This document shows, in pieces, positions 1 to 8,950 of a DNA stretch of 51,907 nucleotides. Each line of letters opens with the position of its first letter. Position 1 is the stretch's first letter. This DNA comes from Pseudanabaena sp. M53BS1SP1A06MG (GTDB lineage: Bacteria > Cyanobacteriota > Cyanobacteriia > Pseudanabaenales > Pseudanabaenaceae): contig JADBWH010000004.1 of assembly GCA_020404105.1 (NCBI GenBank), positions 1 through 51,907 of the forward strand. The letters are read 5' to 3'. A program made the translations under genes and the position numbers. The notes under the pieces are model-generated. The model did not search any database. It was not told the DNA's origin and was given only the letters and a program-made list of their open reading frames with translations.

Positions 1-378
1 CTTTTGGGCTTTGAGAGAGGGTTTGCTACGCAAACCCTCTCTCAAAGCCTGTTTCAAATTATCCCGAACTCGCGTTAAATAGGTGGAATGCGGAAAAAGA
101 ATGCGACGCAGGAAGTCAAAATCAAACCAACGTAGATTGTGTCCCCACTCAAACAAAGCTACATACAGATACAAATACTTTTTGTGAATACCGCGAAAGG
201 GATGCAGGAAATTGCGTAAACCGCCCCAAATCCCATCCATCGTATTGCAATGTACCTCGTAAAAGCCATCTCCATCTTCATCTTCAGCATCGAGCAAGCT
301 ACTATTAATCAAATTGGCAAATCCTCGTTGTTGGATGCGATGTCGCCAAGACAATAATGTCCCATTCTGTCGATTCAT
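1..378 (-). pseudogene. ISXO2-like (IS1595-type) transposase, C-terminal part, runs off the window
   Basis: Reading leftward from an ATG at 378 gives about 126 codons that stay open to the window edge. The translation contains VHCNTMDGIWGGLRNF, then a Y-rich stretch ending YVALFEWGHN, the pattern around the last catalytic acidic/Asn region of ISXO2-like DDE transposases. The N-terminal zinc ribbon and the first catalytic acids are absent, and a TAG sits in frame just upstream of the ATG, so this is a 5'-truncated or frameshifted remnant. A near-perfect palindrome (about 12-50) lies inside the last visible codons. The stop lies outside the window. Family assignment is by motif only. Confidence 0.7.
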
Positions 379-413
379 GAAAATGACTTCCTACTATTTT
401 GCCATTTCACCTA

Positions 414-513
414 AGTATCTAGACATAAGTAAACTAAAAACCGAGAGTTTTGTTCCGCCCGCTACGCGGGCGGAACAAAACTCTGTTTTGGGTTTTAATT
501 AAGTTGAGCTACT
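414..513. repeat. TA-flanked palindromic miniature element, family A, copy 1
   Basis: About 100 bp flanked by TA (412-413 and 514-515). The left end resembles AGTAGCTAGACATAAGTAAA, the right end is TTAATTAAGTTGAGCTACT, and the centre is a perfect GC-rich hairpin with CCGCCCGC pairing GCGGGCGG. It lies between the transposase remnant and pfkA, and I see nothing else in 379-682. Family A copies occur at seven further places in the window. Confidence 0.9.
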
Positions 514-682
514 TACTTCCCTAGATAAGCGGAATTGTTATGTTAGGAAATCTAGGCAATGCTAAGGGAAGTTCACAAATATTCAAAAATCCAAACCATA
601 TCTTGTTGCGATAAGTCGTGATAATAGGTCAAAGCGGAATAATTATCCGTGCCCTTTTTGGATATTGAGAATCTGAAGATTT

Positions 683-1777
683 ATGACAAAGCCTAAGCGT
701 GTTGGTATTTTGACCAGTGGTGGAGACTGTGGAGGTCTCAATGCTGTCATTCGGGCTGTTGTGCGCCGCGCTCGCGACTATGATATAGAAATTTATGGAA
801 TTAAAGGTGCAACTCAAGGATTACTGAATCGTCCAGTGGAAGCAGAATTGCTGGATATGAAACGGGTATCAGGAATTTTACGCTACGGTGGTACGATTTT
901 GGGAACTGTAAATAAAGGGAATCCTTTTGCTTATCCGATGCCTGACGGTAAACTAGTCGATCGCTCCGAAGAAGTGATTGATGGCTACCATAAACTGGGA
1001 TTAGATGCCCTTATTGGCATTGGTGGTGATGGCAGTTTGGCGATTTTGCGACGACTAGCGCAGCAGGGCAATATGAACTTGGTGGCAGTTCCGAAGACCA
1101 TTGATAATGATTTAGGAGCAACAGAGAATTCAATTGGCTTTAATACAGCGGTGAGTGTGGCAGTGGAAGCACTTGATCGCCTAACTTATACGGCGATCAG
1201 TCATAGTCGGGTAATGATCTTAGAAGTGATGGGTCGGGATGCAGGACATATTGCAGTGAGTGCAGGGATTGCAGGGGGTGCTCATGTGGTATTAATTCCC
1301 GAAATTCCCTATAATCTTGATGAAGTCTGCGATCGCCTCATGAATCGAGCTCTGCGTGGATTCCCTTTCAGTACAATGGTCGTTGCGGAAGCGGTGAAAA
1401 CACCAACTGGTGAACCTGTAAAATATACCAATAGCCTTGGACAAACTCTCTATGGAGGCATTGGGCAATATCTCGGTGATCAGATCAGCACCCGCACAGG
1501 CTTAGAAAGTCGTGTCACAATTTTGGGACATGTGCAGAGGGGCAGTATGCCATCGCCTTTAGATCGCATTCTAGGAGCAACTTTTGGTGTGGCGGCTGTA
1601 GATTTGATTGCAGAGAAGAAATATGATCGCATGGTGGCGTGGGTCAACCGTGAAGTGATCGATGTTCCAATTGCTGATGCGATCGCCAAATATAGAGCCG
1701 TGGATGTACATGGAACATTGATTCGTACGGCAGTTGGTTTAGGAACTTATGTAGGCGAAATCGATCAACTTCTTTAA
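683..1777 (+). CDS. pfkA: 6-phosphofructokinase
   Basis: Phosphorylates fructose 6-phosphate to fructose 1,6-bisphosphate in glycolysis. The 364-residue protein starts with the phosphate-binding loop GILTSGGDCGGLNAVIRA (residues 8-25). It has GGDGS at 114-118 and PKTIDND at 137-143, whose Asp141 would be the catalytic base. The Gly in GGDGS is the residue associated with ATP use, whereas Lys138 is typical of pyrophosphate-dependent or mixed-substrate (group III) enzymes and replaces the Gly of bacterial ATP-PFKs. It fits the group III/mixed-substrate clade; the real phosphoryl donor cannot be read from sequence. The gene stands alone and is followed directly by a long perfect hairpin. Confidence 0.95.
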   Translation: MTKPKRVGILTSGGDCGGLNAVIRAVVRRARDYDIEIYGIKGATQGLLNRPVEAELLDMKRVSGILRYGGTILGTVNKGNPFAYPMPDGKLVDRSEEVIDGYHKLGLDALIGIGGDGSLAILRRLAQQGNMNLVAVPKTIDNDLGATENSIGFNTAVSVAVEALDRLTYTAISHSRVMILEVMGRDAGHIAVSAGIAGGAHVVLIPEIPYNLDEVCDRLMNRALRGFPFSTMVVAEAVKTPTGEPVKYTNSLGQTLYGGIGQYLGDQISTRTGLESRVTILGHVQRGSMPSPLDRILGATFGVAAVDLIAEKKYDRMVAWVNREVIDVPIADAIAKYRAVDVHGTLIRTAVGLGTYVGEIDQLL

Positions 1778-1832
1778 AGAACTAAATTTTATGTGGCATG
1801 GCTTCGCCATGCCACATAAAATTTAGTTCTTT
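1776..1832. terminator. Perfect long hairpin after pfkA
   Basis: A 57-bp perfect inverted repeat (about 25-bp arms around a TTC/GAA loop) starts at the pfkA stop codon. A short T-rich stretch follows, so it could terminate pfkA mRNA. Its length and perfect symmetry look more like the palindromic mobile repeats elsewhere in the window than a minimal Rho-independent terminator. Confidence 0.6.
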
Positions 1833-1937
1833 ACTTATCAAAAAAATCTTAGGCAAAATCGACTTCTCTTGAAGATTGCTCAAAGCGCTATAGTTAAGGA
1901 ATTTATTAAGTCCAATAAATAACTATTAAACCTGTTT

Positions 1938-2966
1938 ATGTCTAGTCGCCTCAAAGCACTGTTCTACTATATTACGGCGCGGTTATTGCTTGCACCACTT
2001 ATGCTATGGGCGATCGCCTCAATTGTTTTTTTATTAATGCGGGCGACTCCAGGTGATCCCATTGATGCAATTTTAGGCCCCCGTGCACCTGAAGATGTCA
2101 AAGTTGCCCTACGGGAGCAAGTAGGTCTGACAGGTTCTCTATTTTCGCAATATGGGGGCTACATGAAGGATTTGCTACATTTCAACCTTGGCAAATCGAT
2201 CAGCACCCGTGAGCAAACTGTTTGGCAAATTATTAAGAACTTTTTCCCCGCCACCGCAGAATTGGCAATTTATGCCCTAATAGTTGCTTTAGTCGTAGGG
2301 CTAACCGTAGGCATTATTGCGGCGCTGCGCCCAAATACTAAATGGGATGTTGGTGGCAGGCTGTTTGGCATTATTACCTATTCCTTACCCCTTTTCTGGG
2401 TCGGCATGATTCTGCAATTAGTTTTCTCAGTACAACTGGGTTTGTTGCCTATTGGTACAAGATTTCCTGCTAGCATAGACCCCCCGATGAAAGTATTCGG
2501 ACTCTATACTCTTGACGCTTTGCTCAAATCGGATTGGAAAAACTTTTGGATAAGTCTTCAATATCTGATCTTACCAGCTACGAGCTTAGGGATTGTCATT
2601 AGTGGGATTTTTGAGCGAATTATGCGGGTAAATTTGCGTCAAACCTTGCAGTCAGACTATGTGGAAGCAGCTAAGGCAAGAGGGATTAAACCGAGTGCAA
2701 TTTTATTTAACCATGCCTTAAAAAATGCAATGATTCCTGTCATTACTATTCTTGGCTTGACCCTTGCTTCGATGCTTGGAGGTGCAGTGTTAACTGAAGT
2801 TACATTTTCTTGGCCTGGGCTAGCTAATCGCTTATTTGAAGCGATCGTTGGGCGTGACTATCCCGTAGTCCAAGGCATTGTTGTATTTTTCGCAATAATC
2901 GTCACGGTTACTAGTATTCTCGTAGATATTGTGAATGCTTGGATTGATCCGAGGATTCGTTATTAG
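1938..2966 (+). CDS. ABC transporter permease, DppB/OppB type
   Basis: Inner-membrane permease of the peptide/nickel/opine ABC importer family, 342 residues. It has an N-terminal membrane anchor (about 15-35) ending in RATPGDP, the usual DppB/OppB signature, then five further hydrophobic segments. The EAA loop that contacts the ATPase is visible as DYVEAAKARGIKPSAILFNH (about residues 223-242). The C-terminus IDPRIRY is typical. In most bacteria it pairs with a DppC permease and ATPases encoded next door; none is nearby, so the partners must be elsewhere, as is common in cyanobacteria. The substrate is unknown. Confidence 0.9.
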   Translation: MSSRLKALFYYITARLLLAPLMLWAIASIVFLLMRATPGDPIDAILGPRAPEDVKVALREQVGLTGSLFSQYGGYMKDLLHFNLGKSISTREQTVWQIIKNFFPATAELAIYALIVALVVGLTVGIIAALRPNTKWDVGGRLFGIITYSLPLFWVGMILQLVFSVQLGLLPIGTRFPASIDPPMKVFGLYTLDALLKSDWKNFWISLQYLILPATSLGIVISGIFERIMRVNLRQTLQSDYVEAAKARGIKPSAILFNHALKNAMIPVITILGLTLASMLGGAVLTEVTFSWPGLANRLFEAIVGRDYPVVQGIVVFFAIIVTVTSILVDIVNAWIDPRIRY

Positions 2967-3460
2967 CTAATAGCTAATAGCTATTAGCTTCTGATGATTG
3001 GTAATTATTTTTTCCTTTTTCCTTTTTCCTTTTGACCAATTGCCACAACTCTCATTAATCTGCTGATAATTTGTCTCAATCAACTTGTAATTTGGTCATG
3101 GTTTAGTTCCCTCTGGTAATTCTGATAGTCATATTGCCGTTGCTTTCCCAAAACTACTAATTAAGTAATCTGTGTATAGGTCAAAGAACTATCTGTTTAC
3201 GCCTGTCAAACTTTTTCTGAACCTATTTTTACCCTACTCCTTTTTTCTTCTATAAATTGTCAATTATAGCGGTTTTCATTTTGCCGTAGGCAAAATGAAA
3301 ACTCAAAACACTCACTGGGATTGATTCTAGATTTTCAAATGAGTACGCACTCATTTGAAAACCGCTATATTAGAGAATCTTAGGGCTAGTAGGAATTTTA
3401 GAACCAGAATATTGGAAAGCAATTCAGATATCTTTCTAATATAGTTCTAGGGATTCTATA
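2962..3460. other. Intergenic region with TAGCTAATAGCTA repeats and low-complexity T/C tracts
   Basis: Directly after the permease stop there is a short self-complementary run of TAGCTAATAGCTATTAGC (2966-2985), followed by CCTTTTT tandem tracts (about 3012-3034). Apart from the family C element at 3267-3367, no gene or RNA motif is recognisable. Confidence 0.6.
3267..3367. repeat. TA-flanked palindromic miniature element, family C, copy 1
   Basis: A 101-bp element bounded by TA on both sides, with terminal inverted repeats TAGCGGTTTTCA / TGAAAACCGCTA. Two internal hairpins, one in each half, are built on GCCGTAGGC and GAGTACGCACTC. Near-identical copies lie at 17649-17749 and 43452-43552, with degenerate or partial copies near 11860, 18084 and 47431. 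Confidence 0.9.
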
Positions 3461-3493
3461 TTGAAAAAAATTAATAGCAAATTTAGAATTTTT

Positions 3494-5194
3494 ATGAAAA
3501 TCAAGCCTGTTTTTGCGGGAATTGCTGTACTTGGTGCTTTGCTCTTGGTATTAAGTTTAACTACGATCGCTAAGGTACTTGCGTCAAATCCAAGAGATCT
3601 ATTAATAGGAGTCAAAACTCAGCCTATCACAGTGCAACTATTGCCCAAGCGAACGCCTTTATTTGTCTCATTTTTGGCGAATCCAGAGAAATTAGGACTA
3701 TTCACCCAGTTAGCGGCAAAACCTAGCGATCGCAGTGATGTGCGCCATGAATTAGCCAAGCTCAAGCAGCAATTACGACAAAACTGGTTATTAGACTATG
3801 AACGCGATATTCAGCCTTGGCTGGATCAAGAGATTACTCTAGCTGTGACCGATGTCGATCTTGATCACCAGTCAGCTAATGGTTGGCAAACAGGATATTT
3901 GCTTGCCTTGACTGCTAAAGATGTTGATCTTGCCAAGGCGACAATCGATGCTTTTTGGCAAGATTTAGCGGTGAATGGCTCCGATCTAGGATTTGAGCAA
4001 TATCAGGGTGTATCGATTTTAAATACGAGTTTTGCGGAAAATCAACCGACAATCGCGGGAACGATTGTGGACAAATTTGTACTATTTGCTAATGATGTGC
4101 GAGTACTACGCCAAGCAATTGACAATTTGAAAGATCCTAATTTGGCATTACCCAGTCTTGAACATTATCGTGATCGCCTTGCCCAAATCAATAAGGGTAA
4201 AATTGCCTTTGCCTATGTCAATTTAGGAGAGCTAGGCGAGGATTTACCGAAAGCAAGTTTGTTAATGAGCCTCGGTTTAGATAAGTCAGGGATCAGAGCT
4301 AAAACGCTCTGGCATGAAGAGCGATCGCCTCAGGCTTTAGTATCTAATAATGAGCCTAATGCTAACGCGCCATTATCCCGAACCAATCCCACAACAAAGC
4401 CCGCATCCAAATCTAATGCCAATATTGCAACTGCCATACCTTCAGGAAATGTAGTAATTCTTGGTAAGAATCTCGGTGAAACTTTACAAGAGGTTCAAGC
4501 TTCCCTTCCTCCAGAATGGCTCAAGGTAATTACCAAAGCGATCGCTCCCATACCCTTAAATCAAGATGCATTAGCATGGGCACAGGATGATTTTGCAATT
4601 ACTTTATTCCCTCAGCGTAATGCTCAGCCCAATAGCACACCAGACTGGTTACTAGTAGCAAAAGTAAATGATGCTAAAGCCTCCGCAACAGCGATCGCAA
4701 CTCTTGATGATCTTGCAAGAAAGCAAATCACCGTAGGGGAAATCAATCTCAAAAATCAGCCTGTTACAGTTTGGACAAATTTGAGTGCTAGTCTCAATAA
4801 TGCTTCTGGTTATCCTAACAATGCTGATGTATTAGGAAAGGTAATTGTAGTCCATGCTCAAACTTCCAATTATATTTATCTATCCAATTCACTCCCATCT
4901 TTGGAGTTAGCATTAAATCTCAAAAGTAATCAGGCGATCGCTTCATCTCAGAGTTTTAAAACTATCATAAGAAAATTGCCACGAGATTACCATGCCTACG
5001 GATATCTTGCTCAGCAGTTTAATTTGAATTGGTTAGAGACTATTTCCTCTGATCTCAAAATTCAAGAAATCTCTTCAAAGATCAGTCATTCTTCACTTAC
5101 CTCAATTTTTAAACACATAGAAATTGTAGGCTTTGCTAGCACAAGTGGTGCAAATAATATGGAGCATGGTGAACTTTTCTTTACTCTTAAGTAA
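3494..5194 (+). CDS. DUF3352 domain protein, membrane-anchored
   Basis: About 566 residues. A hydrophobic N-terminal segment (VFAGIAVLGALLLVLSL) should act as an uncleaved anchor or signal, placing the rest outside the plasma membrane. The body has the cyanobacterial DUF3352 layout: an opening LLPKRTPLFVSFLANPEKLG, an alternating alpha/beta region with TGYLLALTAKD, and a low-complexity Asn/Pro/Thr linker (around codons 290-320) before the second half. Function is unknown. The ATG at 3494 was preferred; a TTG at 3461 preceded by AGGGA would add 11 residues and is a credible alternative. It stands alone, with a degenerate family D element just downstream. Confidence 0.8.
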   Translation: MKIKPVFAGIAVLGALLLVLSLTTIAKVLASNPRDLLIGVKTQPITVQLLPKRTPLFVSFLANPEKLGLFTQLAAKPSDRSDVRHELAKLKQQLRQNWLLDYERDIQPWLDQEITLAVTDVDLDHQSANGWQTGYLLALTAKDVDLAKATIDAFWQDLAVNGSDLGFEQYQGVSILNTSFAENQPTIAGTIVDKFVLFANDVRVLRQAIDNLKDPNLALPSLEHYRDRLAQINKGKIAFAYVNLGELGEDLPKASLLMSLGLDKSGIRAKTLWHEERSPQALVSNNEPNANAPLSRTNPTTKPASKSNANIATAIPSGNVVILGKNLGETLQEVQASLPPEWLKVITKAIAPIPLNQDALAWAQDDFAITLFPQRNAQPNSTPDWLLVAKVNDAKASATAIATLDDLARKQITVGEINLKNQPVTVWTNLSASLNNASGYPNNADVLGKVIVVHAQTSNYIYLSNSLPSLELALNLKSNQAIASSQSFKTIIRKLPRDYHAYGYLAQQFNLNWLETISSDLKIQEISSKISHSSLTSIFKHIEIVGFASTSGANNMEHGELFFTLK

Positions 5195-5207
5195 TTTTCT
5201 AATAATT

Positions 5208-5275
5208 AGGACTTACGCATTGGGTAGATGTGGGGTAGTCGCTCCCTCATCATAACCACTCAAGGCGTAAATCCT
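5208..5275. repeat. Degenerate family D palindromic element
   Basis: Begins AGGACTTACGCATTGGGTAG and ends GGCGTAAATCCT, matching both ends of the family D elements at 15252, 38629, 41792 and 48466, but with a decayed centre. It argues against starting the next gene at 5228, because that N-terminus would be repeat sequence. Confidence 0.7.
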
Positions 5276-5302
5276 AATTTAAGTGTAATAAGAGTTTCAT
5301 GT

Positions 5303-6218
5303 ATGGCAGTCAAACGGAAACAACAGCAATTGCATACCCTTAATATTCCCCTAGAATGGATCCTGTTACTTCCATTTGTGATGCAATTGATTGGGACAAT
5401 TGCCTTACTTACAACTCTATCAAATTATTATTGGACATTTCTAATCTGTGGCATGATGCTATTGCTATCTATAGCATTTGGTGTTTTTGCTTATCGATGG
5501 ATTAAACAAAAGATTGAGCATATTGAGATTTCTCTGGAAGCCTCAAACAAAAATTATAAGACGCTCTTTGCTATTTTGCCCATAGGAATTTCTATTACCG
5601 ATCCTAACGGGAACCTTATAGCAGGTAATCTTGCCTCGGAGAAAATTTTAAAAGTTCCTAATCAAAAACTAACATCACGGACTTATGACTCGCATGAATG
5701 GCAGATTGTGCGGTTTGACGGCTCACCTATGCCCAGTAATGAATATGCAAGTGTCAGAGCCTTAGCTGAAAATCGCGAAATCGACAATGTGAAGATGGGA
5801 CTATTGGATGATCTAGGGAATGTGCGTTGGTTGAGTGTGAGTGCAGCTCCAATTCCTCTGGAGGGATATGGAGTGGCGATTGATTACCTATGTGGATATC
5901 AGTGGGCTTAAACATACCGAAGAAGCACTGCGTCAGAGTGAATCAAGATTACAAGCTTTTTTAGATAATGCACCAACCCCAATCTCAATCAAAGATTTAG
6001 AAGGAACCTACTTATCAATTAACCAAGAATTTGCTTATTGGATGCAGGCTGATTATGAAAAGATTGTTGGTAAAAAGGACTACGATCTCTTTTCCCATGA
6101 AGCAGTAAAAATAATTCGTGATATGGAATTGCAAGCAATTTTTGAGGGTATTGCTGTTAGTTTTGAAGAAACTTTGCATTTGCCTAGTAGTCAACGCACT
6201 TTCATCATCACCTTATGA
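5303..6218 (+). pseudogene. PAS-domain sensory protein, frameshifted and truncated
   Basis: The ATG at 5303 begins a protein with two hydrophobic segments (about residues 20-60) followed by a PAS domain (ITDPNGNLIAGN). After GYGVAI the reading frame breaks: the in-frame product ends at 5911, while shifting frame by one base near 5880 resumes TYVDISGLKHTEEALRQSES, a PAC end running into a second PAS domain (NAPTPISIKDLEGTYLSINQ). That frame stops at 6218 partway through the second PAS. No histidine-kinase or GGDEF output domain follows. It therefore looks like the 5' remains of a multi-PAS sensor kinase, with one indel and a lost 3' end. A sequencing error could explain the shift but not the missing output domain. 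Confidence 0.8.
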
Positions 6219-6811
6219 AGCGAAACATCAAGGAAGAAATCGCTCAGTTCTGTTTGTTGAATAGTATTTTGGTAGAGCTAAATAGGTAAGGATGGTCGGC
6301 GCGAAGCGCCGACCATCCTTACCACAATATTTTTAGTCCGCAAAAGCTTAACAATAAGTAGCTTGACAAATTAAAACTCAAAACCAAAGCATGGGTCGCA
6401 TGCATAGCTGGCGACCCATGCTTTGGTTTGTTTTCCATAGCTGAGGATCGACAAGCTTATCCAGATGTTATGTGCATGATTGACCTCATCAGTAACCCCA
6501 TTACCATCAAAGGCATAATGCAACTTACATCGTTTTGCGCGTACTTAAAAAACAGAAATATTTTTAAAAGTGTCGCCAAGCGACACTTTTAAAAATATTT
6601 CTGTAATACTCAAATCCTAAATAGGCTGTATTAGCTAGATTGAGGGATAAAATATCTGGATGCAGCTAAACTGCCAAGAATATATATAGGGGCTTCGCCA
6701 TAAGATAAGAAACTGGTTTTGATGATGTGGTTTTGCCAAACCATCAAAAATCGGTTTCCTTACTAAATTGTGTAACCCTAATTTTTTATTTTTTAGCTTT
6801 TTTAATAAACC
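6219..6811. repeat. Gene-free stretch with several independent hairpins
   Basis: It holds four unrelated perfect or near-perfect palindromes: 6285-6323 (GGTAAGGATGGTCGGC stem), 6381-6429 (AAACCAAAGCATGGGTCG stem), 6553-6603 (CAGAAATATTTTTAAAAGTG stem) and a weaker one at about 6705-6760. A leftward open stretch at about 6398-6540 has coding-like texture but no recognisable family and no clear start. No RNA gene is recognised. Confidence 0.7.
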
Positions 6812-7426
6812 ATGACAGTTGTAACTAATCCCACTGATGTTTATGTTCTCTCTCAATGGCTAGCAGGTGATCATAGTAATTGGGATCAGGCGATCGAAAA
6901 TCCCCCATTTTTCGCGCATATCCGTGTGGGTGTTCGCGCCTTGCCCAATCCGATTACTGAAGATGGTGTGTGGCTCTACCTTGAGCAAGCCTATGACTAT
7001 GAGATCAATCGTCCCTATCGCACAGCCATATTGCATGTAACCTATGCCAACGATCGCATTGAAATCATCAATTATCGTCTAAAAAGTGCAGAAGCTTTTT
7101 TTGGGGCAAGTCGCAATCGCGATCGCTTAGCGTCAATTGATGCCGATGCGATCGATCAACTTCATGGGTGCACACAATGGGTACATCGTGCCGATGAAAA
7201 GACCTTTAAGGGCACTGTTGAACCAGGCAAAAATTGCTGTCTGAATCGCAAAGGTGTCAATACCTACCTCACGATTGACTTTGAAGTTACGGAAAACAGA
7301 TACAGCAGTCTTGATCGTGGCTATAGCGTCGAAACCGATGAACTGATCTGGGGTTCTGTCGCGGGTGCTTTTGAATTCAGCAAAAAGGCAAGTTTTAGTG
7401 ATGAAATTACCGTGAAATTCGCATAG
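6812..7426 (+). CDS. cpcT: Phycobiliprotein chromophore lyase, CpcT/CpeT family
   Basis: CpcT-type lyases attach phycocyanobilin to the beta-subunit cysteine near position 153 of phycocyanin (and the equivalent in phycoerythrocyanin). The 204-residue protein shows the family hallmarks: FFAHIRVGVRALP near residues 30-42, YLEQAYDYEINRPYR at about 55-69, a central GCTQWVHR and the closing DELIWGSVAGAFEF. Length is normal. The ATG at 6812 directly precedes this pattern. It stands alone, away from any cpc operon in view. A CpeT relative acting on another bilin site is possible, but no phycoerythrin genes are visible. Confidence 0.88.
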   Translation: MTVVTNPTDVYVLSQWLAGDHSNWDQAIENPPFFAHIRVGVRALPNPITEDGVWLYLEQAYDYEINRPYRTAILHVTYANDRIEIINYRLKSAEAFFGASRNRDRLASIDADAIDQLHGCTQWVHRADEKTFKGTVEPGKNCCLNRKGVNTYLTIDFEVTENRYSSLDRGYSVETDELIWGSVAGAFEFSKKASFSDEITVKFA

Positions 7427-7568
7427 GATCTATTCCTTAGGTATAATTAATTCCTGTCAAATTAGATTTTTTGAACTTCTGATGCTGCTCGAATAGTTAA
7501 ATCGGGTAGCGACTAATTACAAATAATCTGATCAACCAGAGCTTTCTGAAGTTGCAAATTGCATGAAA

Positions 7569-7611
7569 GTTATGGTGTGCAGCGCAAAGTGCCACATACC
7601 ATAACCCCAAG
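7569..7611. repeat. Imperfect palindrome upstream of purD
   Basis: GTTATGGTGTGCAGCGC pairs imperfectly with GTGCCACATACCATAAC. It sits between cpcT and purD and may act as a terminator for cpcT or be another palindromic repeat. Confidence 0.5.
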
Positions 7612-7645
7612 GAAGCATAACTAGTGTGAGCATTAAAGGTGTAAT

Positions 7646-8920
7646 TTGAAAGTCCTCGTAGTTGGCAGTGGCGGTAGAGAACACGCCTTAGCTTGGAAAC
7701 TGCTGCAATCTCCAAATATCGATCGCGTCTTTTGCATACCAGGAAATGGTGGTACGGCAACCATGCCCAATTGTCAAAACGTTTCTCTGAGTATCGATGA
7801 CTTTGAAGGAATGTTGCGTTTTGCTCAGGTACAGGGGGTAGGGTTCACGATTGTGGGCCCTGAACTACCATTAGCGCTTGGTATTGTTGATTACTTCCAA
7901 GCTGCAAAAGCCTTAATTTTTGGTCCCACTAAAGAAGGTGCTCAGATTGAGTCAAGTAAGTCTTGGGCTAAGCAACTCATGCAGGAAGCAAATATTCCTA
8001 CAGCAGCTAGTGCCACCTTCAATAATCTTGAATTCGCTCAAGCCTATGTGCGTGAGCAAGGAGCACCAATAGTCATTAAGGCTGATGGGTTAGCCAGTGG
8101 TAAGGGTGTAACCGTAGCAATGGATCTAGATGAAGCGATCGCTGCTCTAGACCGCATCTTTTCGGGACAATTTGGTTCCGCAGGTGAAACGGTAGTCATT
8201 GAAGAGTTTATGACAGGGCAGGAAGTATCTGTCCTTGCAATTACTGACGGCAAAACTATTCGCCCTTTAATTCCTGCCCAAGATCACAAGCGTCTCGGAG
8301 ATGGTGATACAGGTCCTAACACAGGTGGCATGGGAGCCTATGCACCTGCACCGATCGCCACACCTGATTTAATGGCAAAGGTACAGGCACAAGTTTTAGA
8401 ACCTGCGATCGCCGCTTTGAATACTAGAGGTATTGACTATCGCGGCTGTCTCTATGCAGGGTTAATGGTCACTCCCGAAGGTGAACCCAAGGTGGTGGAG
8501 TTTAACTGTCGATTTGGCGATCCTGAGACACAGGCTGTTTTGCCCTTACTAGACGACAACCTCGATGATTTACTCTTAGCCTGCGTCGAAGGGCGACTCG
8601 AAAGTTTTGCACCCCTAAAATGGAAAAACCAGACTTCTGTATGTGTAGTTACTGCCGCCGATGGCTATCCAGATAAGGTAGAAGTTGGTCAGTTCGTCAC
8701 AGGTATCGGTAAAGCCGAAAACGTCGGTGCTTTTGTCTTTCAATCTGGGACTAAGCTCAAGAATAATGCTTTAGTCACAAATGGAGGTCGAGTTCTAGGT
8801 GTGACCGCCCTAGGTGATGACATTCGTAAGGCAATTACGAATGTTTATAGCGCTGTTGACTTTATTGCTTATGATGGCATGTATTACCGCAAAGACATTG
8901 CTAGCAAAGCTATTACCTAA
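7646..8920 (+). CDS. purD: Phosphoribosylamine-glycine ligase (GARS)
   Basis: Catalyses ATP-dependent ligation of 5-phosphoribosylamine and glycine, the second step of purine synthesis. The 424 residues follow the family order: N-domain start MKVLVVGSGGREHALAWKL, ATP-grasp with IKADGLASGKGV (about 148-159), PAQDHKRLGDGDTGPNTGGMGAYAP, and the metal-binding segment VVEFNCRFGDPETQ. The start is a TTG at 7646: an in-frame stop lies just upstream, AAAGG precedes at good spacing, and the protein begins exactly at the conserved position. A bidirectional hairpin terminator follows immediately. Confidence 0.97.
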   Translation: MKVLVVGSGGREHALAWKLLQSPNIDRVFCIPGNGGTATMPNCQNVSLSIDDFEGMLRFAQVQGVGFTIVGPELPLALGIVDYFQAAKALIFGPTKEGAQIESSKSWAKQLMQEANIPTAASATFNNLEFAQAYVREQGAPIVIKADGLASGKGVTVAMDLDEAIAALDRIFSGQFGSAGETVVIEEFMTGQEVSVLAITDGKTIRPLIPAQDHKRLGDGDTGPNTGGMGAYAPAPIATPDLMAKVQAQVLEPAIAALNTRGIDYRGCLYAGLMVTPEGEPKVVEFNCRFGDPETQAVLPLLDDNLDDLLLACVEGRLESFAPLKWKNQTSVCVVTAADGYPDKVEVGQFVTGIGKAENVGAFVFQSGTKLKNNALVTNGGRVLGVTALGDDIRKAITNVYSAVDFIAYDGMYYRKDIASKAIT

Positions 8921-8950
8921 AGAAAAACCGCGCATTGCGCGGTTTTTCTT
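8921..8950. terminator. Bidirectional Rho-independent terminator
   Basis: AAAAACCGCGC-ATT-GCGCGGTTTTT forms a GC-rich stem with A/T tracts on both sides. It sits between the convergent purD and HTH genes, a few bases from each stop codon. Confidence 0.9.

Noticed and set aside
6398-6540. Leftward open stretch reading KLHYAFDGNGVTDEVNHAHN
   Set aside because: It has coding-like texture but no start, no recognisable family, and ends in a palindrome; not enough support for a gene call.
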